From the NCBI GenBank assembly GCA_035471785.1, contig DATIPQ010000042.1, positions 1 to 41,694 on the forward strand: a stretch of DNA of 41,694 nucleotides, in the 5' to 3' direction. The translations under genes were made by a program, and so were the position numbers. Position 1 is the stretch's first letter; the number at the start of each line of letters is the position of its first letter. This stretch comes from Acidobacteriota bacterium. Its GTDB lineage: Bacteria; Acidobacteriota; UBA6911; RPQK01; DATIPO01. The notes below the pieces were generated by a model, which saw nothing but the letters and a program-made list of their open reading frames with translations, was not told the DNA's origin and made no database searches. Shown here piece after piece: positions 26,337 through 35,700 of the stretch.

Positions 26337-29300
26337 GTGTGGATCTATGACGTCAATCCGTCTACTGGAGGGCTGACGCTACGCTCGCAGACGCGCTTCA
26401 ACTACGATCGCTACGACGCCACTGCCAACCACGCCGCACTGGTCAGCAGGAGCAACATCGTCAATCTGCAGACAGGCTTTACGACCAGCTACAAGACCCG
26501 GGGCAACGCCACCTCGGCCGAGCGCTGGCTCAATACGGCCTCCAGTTGGGTTACGGCTTGGACTCAATATGACGTCGCCGGCAATGCGGTCAAGTCGATC
26601 GATCCCCGCAGCCACGCCACCGACTTTGACTACACCGACAACTTCGGCGCTCCCAACGGGGAAGCCCGCACGACAACCAACCCCGCCGAATTGGGGAGCA
26701 CCCTCAAGGCCTTCGCTTTCGTCAAGAAGGTCACCAATCCGCTCAGCCAGGCCTCATACGCTCAATACGACTACTGGACGGGCCAGGCGGTCGACGAAGA
26801 AGACCTGAATGGGCGGGTCCGCCGCACCAGCTACGACCTGATGGGGCGCCCGCGCCAGAGAATCCTTCCCGACGGCGGCCAAACCGACATCTATTATTCG
26901 GACATCGATTCGGCGACCCTGCACGGCGGCTCGAATGTCTTCAAGCCCCAAACAGTCACGCCCTTCCGGCGCAAGGTCTTCACCAAGGTCGACACCGGCT
27001 TGGACCGCATCGACCTGACTATTTTCGATGGTTTGGGAAGGGTGAGCTTGGCAGGTACCAGCAACGATGCCTACCTGGACTGGACCCGCACCGAGTATCA
27101 TGGCATTTTCGGGGTGCGGCGGACTTCCAATCCACTATCGCTGACGCCTCTGGCAACCAACGAGATCCCCACCGCTACTTTCAACCAATGGACCACCTAC
27201 ACCTACGATGCTTTGGGGCGGATTACCGTCGTCACGACGCCTGACGGGCAAACTGCCATGACCACCTATCAGGGCAACCAAACCACCGCGTCCGATCAGA
27301 TCGGGAGCGGACGGCGAGCCATTAGCGACGCCCTGGGGCGTCTGGCTACCGCAATCGAACCCGATCCGGCCAACGGCTCCTACACAACGGGCTACACCAC
27401 CACCTATGAATACAATGCCCTGGACCAATTGACCAAGGTTACGCAGGATCCTCAGCAGCGGACCTTTACCTACGACACGCTGGGGCGCCTCACAGGCGCT
27501 ACAATGCCCGAATGGGGCGCCTCCACCGCGGCTTCCGGCACTACCAGCTACGCCTACGACGCGTCCTCTAACTTGACTCAGAAGACCGATCCCCGCGGTG
27601 TTTCGACGTTTTGGAACAGCTATGACGGCCTCAACCGTCCTGCCAGCAAGAGCTACAACGATTCCCCGGCAACGCCTACCGTCACCTACACCTACGACTC
27701 GCTCAGCGCCAGCAATGGCAAGGGGCGCCTGACCAGCATGAGCGACGGAGCGGGCAGCGAGAGCTACAGCTACGATATGATGGGCCGGGTAACGTCCATG
27801 ACGCGCACCACCACCGGCGCCCCTCAATCCCTGACCGGCAACTACACCTACAATTCGGCGGGAGGAGTCAAAACCGCCGCCTATCCGGGCGTTTCCAACG
27901 GCGCCGGAGGTGTTCCTCTCACCATCGCCTACGGCTACGACAACGCGGGTCGGCAGGTTTCTGCCGAGTACAGCAATGGTTCGTCGGGCCAGGTGATGGT
28001 CAGTGACTACGCCTTCGTCTTCAGCGCTTCCGGCGCCACCGAGACCACTACGCTGGGAAACGGAACCACCGAGACCATCCTCTACAACAACCGCATGCAG
28101 CCCTGGGACCGCAGCGTCCCCGGTATTCTCGATCTGACCTACACCTTCAACCGTCCAGTTGACGCCAAGAACAACGGCAACATACTCAAGGTTGTGGACG
28201 CCATGGTGACGGGCTGGGACTTCGACTACGGCTATGACCGCCTCAACCGCCTCAGCACGGCCACGCGCGGCTCCAACCTGCTGAACTTCGCCTACGACCG
28301 CTGGGGCAACCGTCTCAGCCAGTGCTCGAACTCCACCGCCGCTCCCAGCGTCAAGTTCACGCTCAACGCCAACAATAAGAACCGCATCGCCTCGGGCGTC
28401 AACGGCACTTCGGCCACCACCTGCAACCTCACGCCCTCGCAGGCCTTCACCTACGACAACGCGGGCAACCTGCTCACTGAGCCGTCCGACGCCTGGACAG
28501 GCCGGGGCGCCATGACCTACGCCTACGATGCCGAAAGCCGCATCAAGTCGACTAGCGGCGGAGCGACCGCCACGTTCGGCTATGACGGTCAGGGCCGGCG
28601 AGTCAAGAAGACCGTAGGAGGCTCGACCCGCTACTACTTCTACGATGTGCTGGGCAACCCTGTGTGGGAGTCCTACTCGGGCATCTGGGAGACTTACAAC
28701 CTTTACTTCAACGGGAAGATGGTCTTCACCCAGACCGCCGCCATGAGTCCCCCCAAGGTCTGGCTTTACACTGACCACCTGGGGACCGTCCGGGTCAAGG
28801 CCAACGAGTCCGGCAGCGTCATCTCCGGCACCCGCCTCCACTACAGCCCCTTCGGCGAACGCCTCAACAGCAAAACCGACCCCGTCAAATACGAGTTCAC
28901 GGGCAAGGAACGCGACGCCGAAACCAGTCTCGACTATATGGGTGCGAGGTACCTGTCCTCCGGCCAAGGGAGGTTCACAGCAACCGATCCTATTACCGTG
29001 GCAGCCAGCCGCGTAGCGGATCCTCAGCAGATGAATCTTTACGCGTACGCACGAAATAATCCACTAACCCACCTTGATCCCACTGGCATGATCATAGATA
29101 ACAGTGGACTAAGTGAAGACGAACTCAAGAAATGGAGACGAATCAGGGAAGTCATTGAACGACGGGATGAGAATGGCAACCTTGTCCATCCAAAGCTCAA
29201 AGAAACCTTCGACCGGCTAGAAGCTGATCCCCGACGATTCTTTATCGTAAACGCGGACCTCGGCAAAAGGAGCGCGGGCCGATTCCTGATTACGAAGTTT

Positions 29301-29711
29301 GATGGCCCGGATGACTTCAGCGAAGCCAAGATATTTCTTAACTTCAAAGTCATCAAAAAGATGCGCTCTCCGACCCAAGGTGATTTCGACCCTTCCTTCA
29401 AGAAATATGAGGGGCTGTTCGGCAAGAACGGCTTCATCCTCCGAGCTTCGGAAGCATTTGGCCACGAGGGGAGCCACGCGATTTTCGCTTTGGATAACTT
29501 GCAGCAGGAAATCAGAACACAGCAACTCTTGAACCAGCGTGATGCTGCCTTGCAAGCCCTTCCGAGAGGCAAGGGGAGGTATCCGTTGCCTCCCGATGTG
29601 CTTCACTTGATGCAAGCTGCGGAACAGGCCCTCATACCCTCTGAGCGCTTTGCCCAGCAGATGACAAAGATAATCCACGATGAACTGAGGGCTGGACAGG
29701 GAAAGAAGTGA
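26337..29711 (+). CDS. Rhs/YD-repeat protein, 5'-truncated, with metalloprotease-like tip
   Basis: 1124 residues of Rhs/YD shell: many YD repeats (FDYTDNFG, TTYEYNALDQLTKV, FTYDTLGRLTGA, FAYDRWGNRL), then the conserved core end (YTDHLGTVRVKANESG, HYSPFGERLNS, YEFTGKERDAETSLDYMGARY, NLYAYARNNPLTHLDPTGM). After DPTGM, a ~205-residue tip of clearly lower GC contains HEGSH (H1043, E1044, H1047), an HExxH zinc-protease motif, so a toxin-like metalloprotease tip is plausible. The 5' end is abnormal. The coding pattern (RLRNLPKEV) continues upstream of GTG 26337 to a TGA at 26310, with no Shine-Dalgarno and no signal peptide or N-terminal export domain. Likely the decapitated 3' part of a larger Rhs gene; expression uncertain. 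Confidence 0.8.
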   Translation: MWIYDVNPSTGGLTLRSQTRFNYDRYDATANHAALVSRSNIVNLQTGFTTSYKTRGNATSAERWLNTASSWVTAWTQYDVAGNAVKSIDPRSHATDFDYTDNFGAPNGEARTTTNPAELGSTLKAFAFVKKVTNPLSQASYAQYDYWTGQAVDEEDLNGRVRRTSYDLMGRPRQRILPDGGQTDIYYSDIDSATLHGGSNVFKPQTVTPFRRKVFTKVDTGLDRIDLTIFDGLGRVSLAGTSNDAYLDWTRTEYHGIFGVRRTSNPLSLTPLATNEIPTATFNQWTTYTYDALGRITVVTTPDGQTAMTTYQGNQTTASDQIGSGRRAISDALGRLATAIEPDPANGSYTTGYTTTYEYNALDQLTKVTQDPQQRTFTYDTLGRLTGATMPEWGASTAASGTTSYAYDASSNLTQKTDPRGVSTFWNSYDGLNRPASKSYNDSPATPTVTYTYDSLSASNGKGRLTSMSDGAGSESYSYDMMGRVTSMTRTTTGAPQSLTGNYTYNSAGGVKTAAYPGVSNGAGGVPLTIAYGYDNAGRQVSAEYSNGSSGQVMVSDYAFVFSASGATETTTLGNGTTETILYNNRMQPWDRSVPGILDLTYTFNRPVDAKNNGNILKVVDAMVTGWDFDYGYDRLNRLSTATRGSNLLNFAYDRWGNRLSQCSNSTAAPSVKFTLNANNKNRIASGVNGTSATTCNLTPSQAFTYDNAGNLLTEPSDAWTGRGAMTYAYDAESRIKSTSGGATATFGYDGQGRRVKKTVGGSTRYYFYDVLGNPVWESYSGIWETYNLYFNGKMVFTQTAAMSPPKVWLYTDHLGTVRVKANESGSVISGTRLHYSPFGERLNSKTDPVKYEFTGKERDAETSLDYMGARYLSSGQGRFTATDPITVAASRVADPQQMNLYAYARNNPLTHLDPTGMIIDNSGLSEDELKKWRRIREVIERRDENGNLVHPKLKETFDRLEADPRRFFIVNADLGKRSAGRFLITKFDGPDDFSEAKIFLNFKVIKKMRSPTQGDFDPSFKKYEGLFGKNGFILRASEAFGHEGSHAIFALDNLQQEIRTQQLLNQRDAALQALPRGKGRYPLPPDVLHLMQAAEQALIPSERFAQQMTKIIHDELRAGQGKK

Positions 29712-29722
29712 GAGGAGATTCC

Positions 29723-30166
29723 ATGAGGACATTCGTAGTATTGATAGCCATTCTGGCCGCGCCTGCGATAATGAAGACCGCTGGTCTCCACGAGCAAAGC
29801 GCCCCTCCAGCTTGTGAAAACATGGAGTATGAGGACCGCAATCAGTTTGAGTACGATCCTCTCAAGGTGGGGCGTGTGCGCGGGACAGCTCTGGATCCAG
29901 ACGGCGTCCGCGTGCCAGGTGCTTGCATTGGGGTGTTTTCAGAACCTGATCACCAGTTGGTATCGAGCGTCCAGACAGATGGCGAGGGTCGATTTGAATT
30001 CCCTGAAGTGCCCAAGGGCAACTACCGTCTTGTCTCGAGCTTTCCGGGTTTCTGTCCGGCTAACGCCAGGATCCGTGTCGAGCCCAAGAAACAAAACCGG
30101 AAGAGTCTCCTTCTGCGTCTCGAACTACCCAACATAGACGGTTGCAGCTATTTCGAACTGAAGTGA
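29723..30166 (+). CDS. Small exported protein with carboxypeptidase-regulatory (transthyretin-like) domain
   Basis: 147 residues. Signal peptide MRTFVVLIAILAAPAIMKTAG. The mature part is a CarboxypepD_reg-like beta sandwich: GRVRGTALDPDGVRVPGACI, then VQTDGEGRFEFPEVPKGNYRLV, then the final strands. Cysteines before, within and after the sandwich (CENMEY, ACIGV, GFCPAN, GCSYF) could form periplasmic disulfides. Start ATG 29723 has AGAGGAG upstream; the stop of the Rhs gene lies ~11 bases before it. Low GC like the Rhs tip, so tip and this gene probably arrived together. It occupies the immunity-gene position, but an immunity role is conjecture; a secreted surface protein is equally possible. 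Confidence 0.7.
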   Translation: MRTFVVLIAILAAPAIMKTAGLHEQSAPPACENMEYEDRNQFEYDPLKVGRVRGTALDPDGVRVPGACIGVFSEPDHQLVSSVQTDGEGRFEFPEVPKGNYRLVSSFPGFCPANARIRVEPKKQNRKSLLLRLELPNIDGCSYFELK

Positions 30167-30223
30167 GGGAGTGTCCAAAAGGGGGTGCGAGAAGTAGGGG
30201 GCTCCTTTACGTTGGGGTGCAAG

Positions 30224-30560
30224 ATGGTTGGTGTTCGGCATTCGATGACAGCACTGCTAACGGTTGCTTGGCTGCTTTTCGGGTCGCCGTGCTTTGAGCG
30301 ACGACTTGATCCGGGATTTCGTAGACCAGCTCGGAACCGCCCTCGTCAACGATCCCAAGACTGACCTGTTTGCCTTGGCCAGGTTGACCACCCGGCAAAT
30401 GCCCCGGGGTGAATCCGCCGAGATGGACTCTTTGCGCAATCCTCTACCCGCCCGTTTTTACGCCTCTTTCGTCCCGATCGGCCAGGGAATGATTTACTTC
30501 GTATGGACGCGCCAGGAAGGTGAATGGCGTATTCATCATGCTTCGCTGGCCTGCATGTGA
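30224..30560 (+). pseudogene. Possible frameshifted small secreted protein
   Basis: From ATG 30224 one frame gives a signal-peptide-like stretch (SMTALLTVAWLLFGSPCF). Near 30285-30300 the sensible reading moves to another frame, DDLIRDFVDQLGTALVNDP and KTDLFALARLTTRQMPRG, ending in FYASFVPIGQGMIYFVWTRQ and EGEWRIHHASLACM with TGA at 30558-30560. Joined by a one-base shift the two parts make a plausible ~110-residue exported protein. The second frame alone could start near 30264. Either a pseudogene or a sequencing error; I do not recognise the family. The preceding GTGTCCAAAAGGGGG tract has an insertion-sequence-end look but no transposase is present. Confidence 0.35.
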
Positions 30561-30575
30561 GCAGGACACCGGGCC

Positions 30576-31253
30576 TCATTCTTGAAGCGGAGAGACGAGG
30601 CCGCGGCGCAGGGCGTAGAGGACCAGCTTCATGCGGTTGGATACGCCCAGCTTGGAGAAGATGGAGGTGAGGTGGTGGCGCACCGTGGTCTCGCTGACGA
30701 AGAGGCGCTCGGCCACCTCCTTGGTGGTCAGCCCCTCTGAAAGCACGGCAACGATCTCGCGCTCGCGCCTGGTCAGGGAGGCCATCTTGGCCTGGTCGCT
30801 GTCCCTCGGCTGAGGATCGCGGCGGCGCACGCGGTTGAGCAGCCTTGAATAGAGGCCGGGGTCCATCCAGACGCGCCCCTCGGCGACGGCGCTTAAGGCG
30901 TTGTACAGTTCCTCAGGGGAGGCGCCGGCCAACACGATTCCCTGTACACCCCGCATGATCGCTTCTTCGAAGAGACCGTCGTCGCGAACGTCGGCCAGCA
31001 AGACCGCTTTGGCGGAGGGAGCCGTCTTGAGCAATGCGTTCAGGGCTGGGAGGAGAACGTCTGCTCCCCCGGCGAGGCCGATGACGACGACATCGGCCTC
31101 GACCCTCGAGAGCAGCGAAAGAGCGTCCTCACCGGGTGCGGCATCACCGGCTACATCGAATTCGGATCGCTCCTGCAAAAGGGACCGGAGGCCTCTGCGA
31201 ACCAATGTGTGCTGATGAACCACAACGATGGTGGTGTGCCGATGGCTATCCAT
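30576..31253 (-). CDS. NarL/LuxR-type regulator with degenerate receiver domain
   Basis: 225-residue DNA-binding regulator with the NarL/FixJ layout: receiver-like domain (about 8-125) and a GerE/LuxR helix-turn-helix (about 158-220, LTRREREIVAVLSEGLTTKEVA, SETTVRHHL). The receiver aligns well (HTLVRRGLRSLL, ASPEELYNALSAVAEGRVWM) but every phosphorylation residue is changed. The acidic pair before HTLVRRG is VHQH, the phospho-acceptor is Gly59 (VVVIGLAGGAD), the switch Thr/Ser is Leu86, and the conserved Lys is Ala109. It should therefore act without phosphorylation, perhaps through ligand or partner binding. No histidine kinase is adjacent. Start ATG 31253; TTG 31265 also possible. Confidence 0.87.
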   Translation of the reverse strand: MDSHRHTTIVVVHQHTLVRRGLRSLLQERSEFDVAGDAAPGEDALSLLSRVEADVVVIGLAGGADVLLPALNALLKTAPSAKAVLLADVRDDGLFEEAIMRGVQGIVLAGASPEELYNALSAVAEGRVWMDPGLYSRLLNRVRRRDPQPRDSDQAKMASLTRREREIVAVLSEGLTTKEVAERLFVSETTVRHHLTSIFSKLGVSNRMKLVLYALRRGLVSPLQE

Positions 31254-31293
31254 CCTTAAGGCCAAAGATAATGAACCGGACTTGTCAAAACAT

Positions 31294-31323
31294 AGCCTAA
31301 GAGCGTTCCTCCATCGATGTCAA
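31294..31323 (-). promoter_or_regulatory. Weak candidate promoter of the degenerate-receiver regulator
   Basis: On the minus strand TTGACA (31323-31318) and TAGGCT (31299-31294) are separated by 18 bases. The -35 is perfect, the -10 poor (3 of 6). The leader would be about 30 bases. Reported because the region is otherwise AT-rich and empty. Confidence 0.3.
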
Positions 31324-31361
31324 TCTAATAATGGCGGAGAAAATTCGGAGGGCGGGCGGTT

Positions 31362-32081
31362 TCAGTGGCGGGGGGCGACCAGCAGGACGACGTCGGCTTG
31401 GGCGTGAGAGGCCAGGCCGCCGGGAGCCCTGATGCCTTGCTTTTCAAGAGCCTGCTGGAGGAGTCCGGCGTGCTGGGGAGGGTTCTCGCTGTTGCGGATC
31501 AGGACGGCCAGCCCCCGCAATTGATTGCTGGGAAGCGGGAAATCGCTGGTAATCTGAACCAGCCAGCCTCCGGCCTTGATGGCGTCATGCAGTTGACGGG
31601 CGTATTGCAGGGCCTCGGGATCGTCCGGCACCGAGGCCACCAGCACGCTCCCCTTCAGCTCTTTGAGCGTCTCGCTGATTCCCTCGGCCTGGGATTGCCT
31701 GAGGCGCCGCCAGTCGGCACGCCGGCGGGCCTGACGGACCTCCTGGCGGGCCGCCTGCAAGTCCTGAAGGGCCTGGTCGCGCTCGCTGCTGAGGGACTCG
31801 ATCTGTTCTTGGAGCGTCTCGTTCTCCTTGAGCAGGGCCTGATTCTCTTCCTCCAGGCGCAGGTTGTCGGCCCGCGCCTGGATGTGCATCTGCTGCTCCT
31901 GAAGGTTGGGCTGAGCCTCGGCGCTGCGCCGCTCCCCGCGCAGGGCCTGGGCGCGGTATTGCAGCACCAGCACGGCGGCCATGCACAAGGCCGCCAGCAC
32001 CGCCAGCACAATTGCCCAGCGGGCGTAAGAACTCTGACGCTTCTCAAGCCGTTGAAGTTGAATTCGTTCTTTGATGCTCAT
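31362..32081 (-). CDS. Membrane-anchored coiled-coil protein, unknown function
   Basis: 239 residues. A basic N-terminus, one TM helix (about 21-42, YARWAIVLAVLAALCMAAVLVL), a long heptad-rich coiled coil (about 60-150, LEEENQALLKENETLQEQIESL and onward), and a C-terminal alpha/beta domain of ~85 residues. The latter has strands VLVASVPDD, GGWLVQITSDFPL, GLAVLIRNS and ADVVLLVAPRH. The C-terminal part looks like a small Rossmann-like or periplasmic sensor fold. A type II orientation (periplasmic coiled coil) fits the positive-inside rule. Family not recognised. Same strand as the degenerate-receiver regulator but ~100 bases apart, so co-regulation is uncertain. Confidence 0.75.
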   Translation of the reverse strand: MSIKERIQLQRLEKRQSSYARWAIVLAVLAALCMAAVLVLQYRAQALRGERRSAEAQPNLQEQQMHIQARADNLRLEEENQALLKENETLQEQIESLSSERDQALQDLQAARQEVRQARRRADWRRLRQSQAEGISETLKELKGSVLVASVPDDPEALQYARQLHDAIKAGGWLVQITSDFPLPSNQLRGLAVLIRNSENPPQHAGLLQQALEKQGIRAPGGLASHAQADVVLLVAPRH

Positions 32082-32187
32082 TGCGCCTTAGAATACCGCC
32101 TGGAAGGACGGATGGCGAGTCCCTCCGCCCAGACGTTGTTTGAGGAACTCTTATCGTGAGAGAATGCGGGCCTTGCAGAGAAAGGGC

Positions 32188-32216
32188 TTGACCCTCGAAG
32201 CTGCGGGTGTTAAATT
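32188..32216 (+). promoter_or_regulatory. Sigma-70 promoter of the blaI-like/M56 operon
   Basis: TTGACC at 32188-32193 and TAAATT at 32211-32216 with a 17-base spacer. A small dyad, TGCGG (32202-32206) and CCGCA (32219-32223), straddles the -10 and is a candidate repressor site. The leader to GTG 32298 is about 75 bases. The best-formed promoter in the window. Confidence 0.55.
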
Positions 32217-32297
32217 TGCCGCACTAATTCCATGAGCCTGTGTGCCCTTCCGGCTGCGAGAATAGAGGGAGGTGGACGGGCTCGAAGGAGGAAAAAA

Positions 32298-32690
32298 GTG
32301 GCGAAGAAGCCGATACATCAAAAACTCAGCCGCCGAGAGCGGCAGATCATGGACATCATCTACCGTGAGAACCGGTGCACGGCTCAGGAAGTCATGGAGA
32401 TGATGGAGGATGCACCCGGCTACTCCACGGTACGCACCCTTCTGGGCGTCTTGGAACGAAAAGGTTACCTGCAGCACGAACGCAAGAGCTACCACTACGA
32501 ATATTTCCCGACCACTCCGGCTTCCGAGGTCCGAACCACGGCTTTGGAGCATCTGATGGATACCTTTTTCCAAGGATCACCCACACGCGTCGTTTCCGCG
32601 TTGATGGACCTGAAAGGCGAAACGCTGACCGAGAAGGAGTATAAGGAGTTGACCCGGCTGATCGAGAAAGCACAAGCCGACGAGTCGTAA
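32298..32690 (+). CDS. BlaI/MecI/CopY-family repressor
   Basis: 130-residue winged-helix repressor. Seen: LSRRERQIMDIIYRENRCTA, the recognition helix region APGYSTVRTLLGVLERKGYL, the wing HERKSYHYEYFP, and the C-terminal dimer helices with LTEKEYKELTRLIEKA. Start GTG 32298 has a perfect AAGGAGG six bases upstream; an in-frame extension to 32232 is not needed. It is followed after 21 bases by an M56 metalloprotease, the classic repressor-protease pairing in which the protease triggers loss of the repressor. The normal target is the operon itself plus resistance genes; here no beta-lactamase is nearby. Confidence 0.92.
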   Translation: MAKKPIHQKLSRRERQIMDIIYRENRCTAQEVMEMMEDAPGYSTVRTLLGVLERKGYLQHERKSYHYEYFPTTPASEVRTTALEHLMDTFFQGSPTRVVSALMDLKGETLTEKEYKELTRLIEKAQADES

Positions 32691-32711
32691 TACGGAAAGC
32701 GACATGATGCC

Positions 32712-35700
32712 ATGACGGAGTTCATTGGCGGCGCGCTGGCGGCGGTGGACGGTGCCTACTGGTTGCCGTTGCTGCTCAACGCGGCGCTCAAGGGAAGCAT
32801 AATCCTGGGATTGGCGGTGTTGATGCGCCGCCTCTTGAGGCGATCCTCCGCTTCCATCCGCCATGCCGTCGGCGCCTCGGCCCTGGCAGCCTTGCTGGCC
32901 CTTCCGCTGATGTGGACCCTGCTGCCGGCCTGGCACCTACCTCTGCTTTCCGCTCCACCCGATCTTTCACAATGGACCGAGTCGGCGCCTTCGCAGGAGT
33001 CCCGACCGACCTCACAGACTCTTGTCCAAGCCCAAAGCAGGCGGTCGATGGACCTTTCCGCCTCGCCTCAAGCTGCAACCCGCCCTTCATCCGCCGACCT
33101 CAACGCATCCCGAAAGGTTGCCGGCGTCGCGCCCCCGGCCCAAGCCGCGGCTGCGCCAGACGTGGGTCCGGCGAGCGCTGTCGTCGTCCGTGAGGCCTCC
33201 CCATCGCAGGCGCCTGTGGTCAAGCCGCGCCGTTGGGCTTGGGCTGCTTCTTGGCTGAGAACCTACTGGCCGGCTCTGACCGCTCTACTCTGGCTGGGCG
33301 TAGCATGCTTGCTCTTGCTGCGGCTCTTCTACGCCATGCTGGGCGTCTGGTGGATCACCTCGCGCTCCCTCCCCTGCCCCGATGCAAGCTGGCAACGCTT
33401 GATCGACCAGTTGGGGCGGCGCATGGGACTGATGCGTCCGGTACGCATCGTTTTCAGCGACCACCTCGAAGTCGCCCTCAGCGTGGGACTGTGGAAACCC
33501 GTCATCATCGTTCCCAGTGAAGCCCGCCGATGGAACCGCTCGCGGCTGGAGTCCATCATTCTTCACGAATTGGCCCATGTCAGGCGGTGGGACAACGTCT
33601 TCAACGTGCTGGCTCAAGTGGTCTCCTCTCTCTACTGGTTCCATCCCCTGGTCTGGAGAGTGCAGTCGCGGCTCACCATCGACCGCGAACAGGCTTGCGA
33701 CGACGCTGTGCTGGCGGCCGGCGCCCGGGCACCCGACTACGCCCAACACCTGCTGCAGGTGGCGCGGGCCGTGCTGCCCACCCGGAGGCGCCTGCTGCGG
33801 ACCGTGGAAGTCTCCCAGTCCTCGGCCCTCAAAGACCGGCTGGAAGCCATTCTGGAAACCGGCCGCAACCGGAGCTCGCTGGGCGGTCTGAGCGCAGCCG
33901 TGTTGATGATTATCCTGCTCATGGCGGCTCCTCTGGCAGCCCTGCGCCCCTGGGCCGACACGACCATCTCGTTGTCGCGCCCCAAGGCCGGCAAGATGAT
34001 TGCCAAGCGGTCCCCTGCAGGGAGCAAAGAGCCGCAGGAGCTGCCCGAGGCGCCCTGGAGATTGGCGTCGGCGCGCCAGCCTCCGACCTGGGAGCCGGCT
34101 CGGCGGGCCTTTACCCCTGAGTCCGGCGACGAGAACGGCCCTTTCTCCTCCTCCTCGGTGAGCGGCCTCTGGCCCAGAATGGGTTCCGGTCCTGAAGGGG
34201 GAGCTGCCGCTAACCAGCCCAGCCGGTCCCGTCCCCTGGACGGTTTTTCGGAGATTCCTGAGCGCACCGGACTGCCCTTGGTTGATCCCTCCCGCCTGTC
34301 TTTGACCGGCATCTTCTTGCCGGAGGCCCCTGGCGATGGAGGGGGCGAGGAGCAACCTGGACGGCCCATCGACAATCCGCGTAACCGGGTAGAGGATGAC
34401 GAGGGAGACACGCCCCAGCAGCCTCAAGATCCCGATTCCGGTGAGGACGGCGGCGACCAAGGGGGCCAGGAAGACCCCGGTCAGGATCCCGAACCCCAGG
34501 AGCCCGAGGAAGAGCTTTCGCTGGACGCCATCACTCCTGAGGGAATGCAAGGTCCCTTCGGCCAAGCCCTGGACGTCAATGACAGCGGCACCGTGGTCGG
34601 CATCGCCACCACTGAGGAGGGCGAATTCAGACCTTTCGTGTGGGACCAAGGCTCGGGAGCCCGACTGCTCGATACGCTGGGCGGATTCGGCGGCAGCCAG
34701 TTGGTCTATGGAGTGAACCAGTGGGCCACCTCGGCTGCCCGTGCCGTCGGCGTCAACGACCGCCAAGAGGTGATCGGAATCAGTTCCGATCAAGATGGAC
34801 GCATCCGCAGCTTCTATTGGTCGGAAAGCACCGGCATGCTCGACATGGGCTCGCTGGGCGGCGGCGAGACGCAGGTTCGGGCCATCAACGAGAGAGGGCA
34901 GGCGGTTGGCTTCAGCCTTACCGCCGCAGGCCGTCGGCGCGCCTTCGTTTGGACTCTCGAAGGCGGCATGCGCGACTTGGGCGGCGACCCGCAGTTGATC
35001 AGCGAAGCCCACAGCATCAACGACCTGGGCCAGGTGGTGGGTGAAATCGGATTCCGGCCTTTCCTGTGGGAAGAGGAGGCGGGCATGTTCCGCCTGGCCT
35101 CTGAAGAGATCATGGGCAGCGCCCAGGACATCAACGACTCCACTTCGGTGGTGGGATGGGCCATCTTCCGCCGGGGAGAGCCGCGCAAGGCCTTCATTTG
35201 GAGCCCCGACGCCGGCATGGAGAATCTGGGCACCCTGGGTCAGGAGTTCGACTCCAGCCGGGCCGTGGCCATCAACCAAGAAGGCGCAGTGCTGGGCTCC
35301 AGCAGCACTCCTCCCAATCCTTTCCTGGGCATTCAAACGCAGCGGGCCTTCCTGTGGACACGCCGCGACGCCATGACCGACATCGACGAGTATGGCGGCG
35401 GCGGCGAGCACGTGCCCGAGCTGGCCTTCAACAACCAACAGCGGGTAGCCTCGCGGCTGCCCCGCAACCCCCTCTCGGGCAGCGTGCAATCCTACCTGTG
35501 GGTGCCGGGCCAGGGAACGATGCTGCTGAACGGCGGCGAAGAAGAGGAGTATCACGTCTCCTCGCCCACCGCCCTTAACGATCTCGGCGAGATCGCGGGA
35601 ACGGCGCTGGTATCGCGGGCCGATAGCTACTTCGGCGACATCTACCGCCCCGTCGTCTGGCGTCCCTCGGGATTGCAGCGTCAAGCCGGCGCCGGAGGAA

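Noticed and set aside
27135-28967. Open 610-codon frame antisense to the Rhs gene
   Set aside because: Val/Gly-rich mirror of YD repeats (GTV/GVV patterns); no ribosome site or domain.
30167-30223. Insertion-sequence end
   Set aside because: The GTGTCCAAAAGGGGG tract resembles some IS termini, but no matching inverted end or transposase is present.
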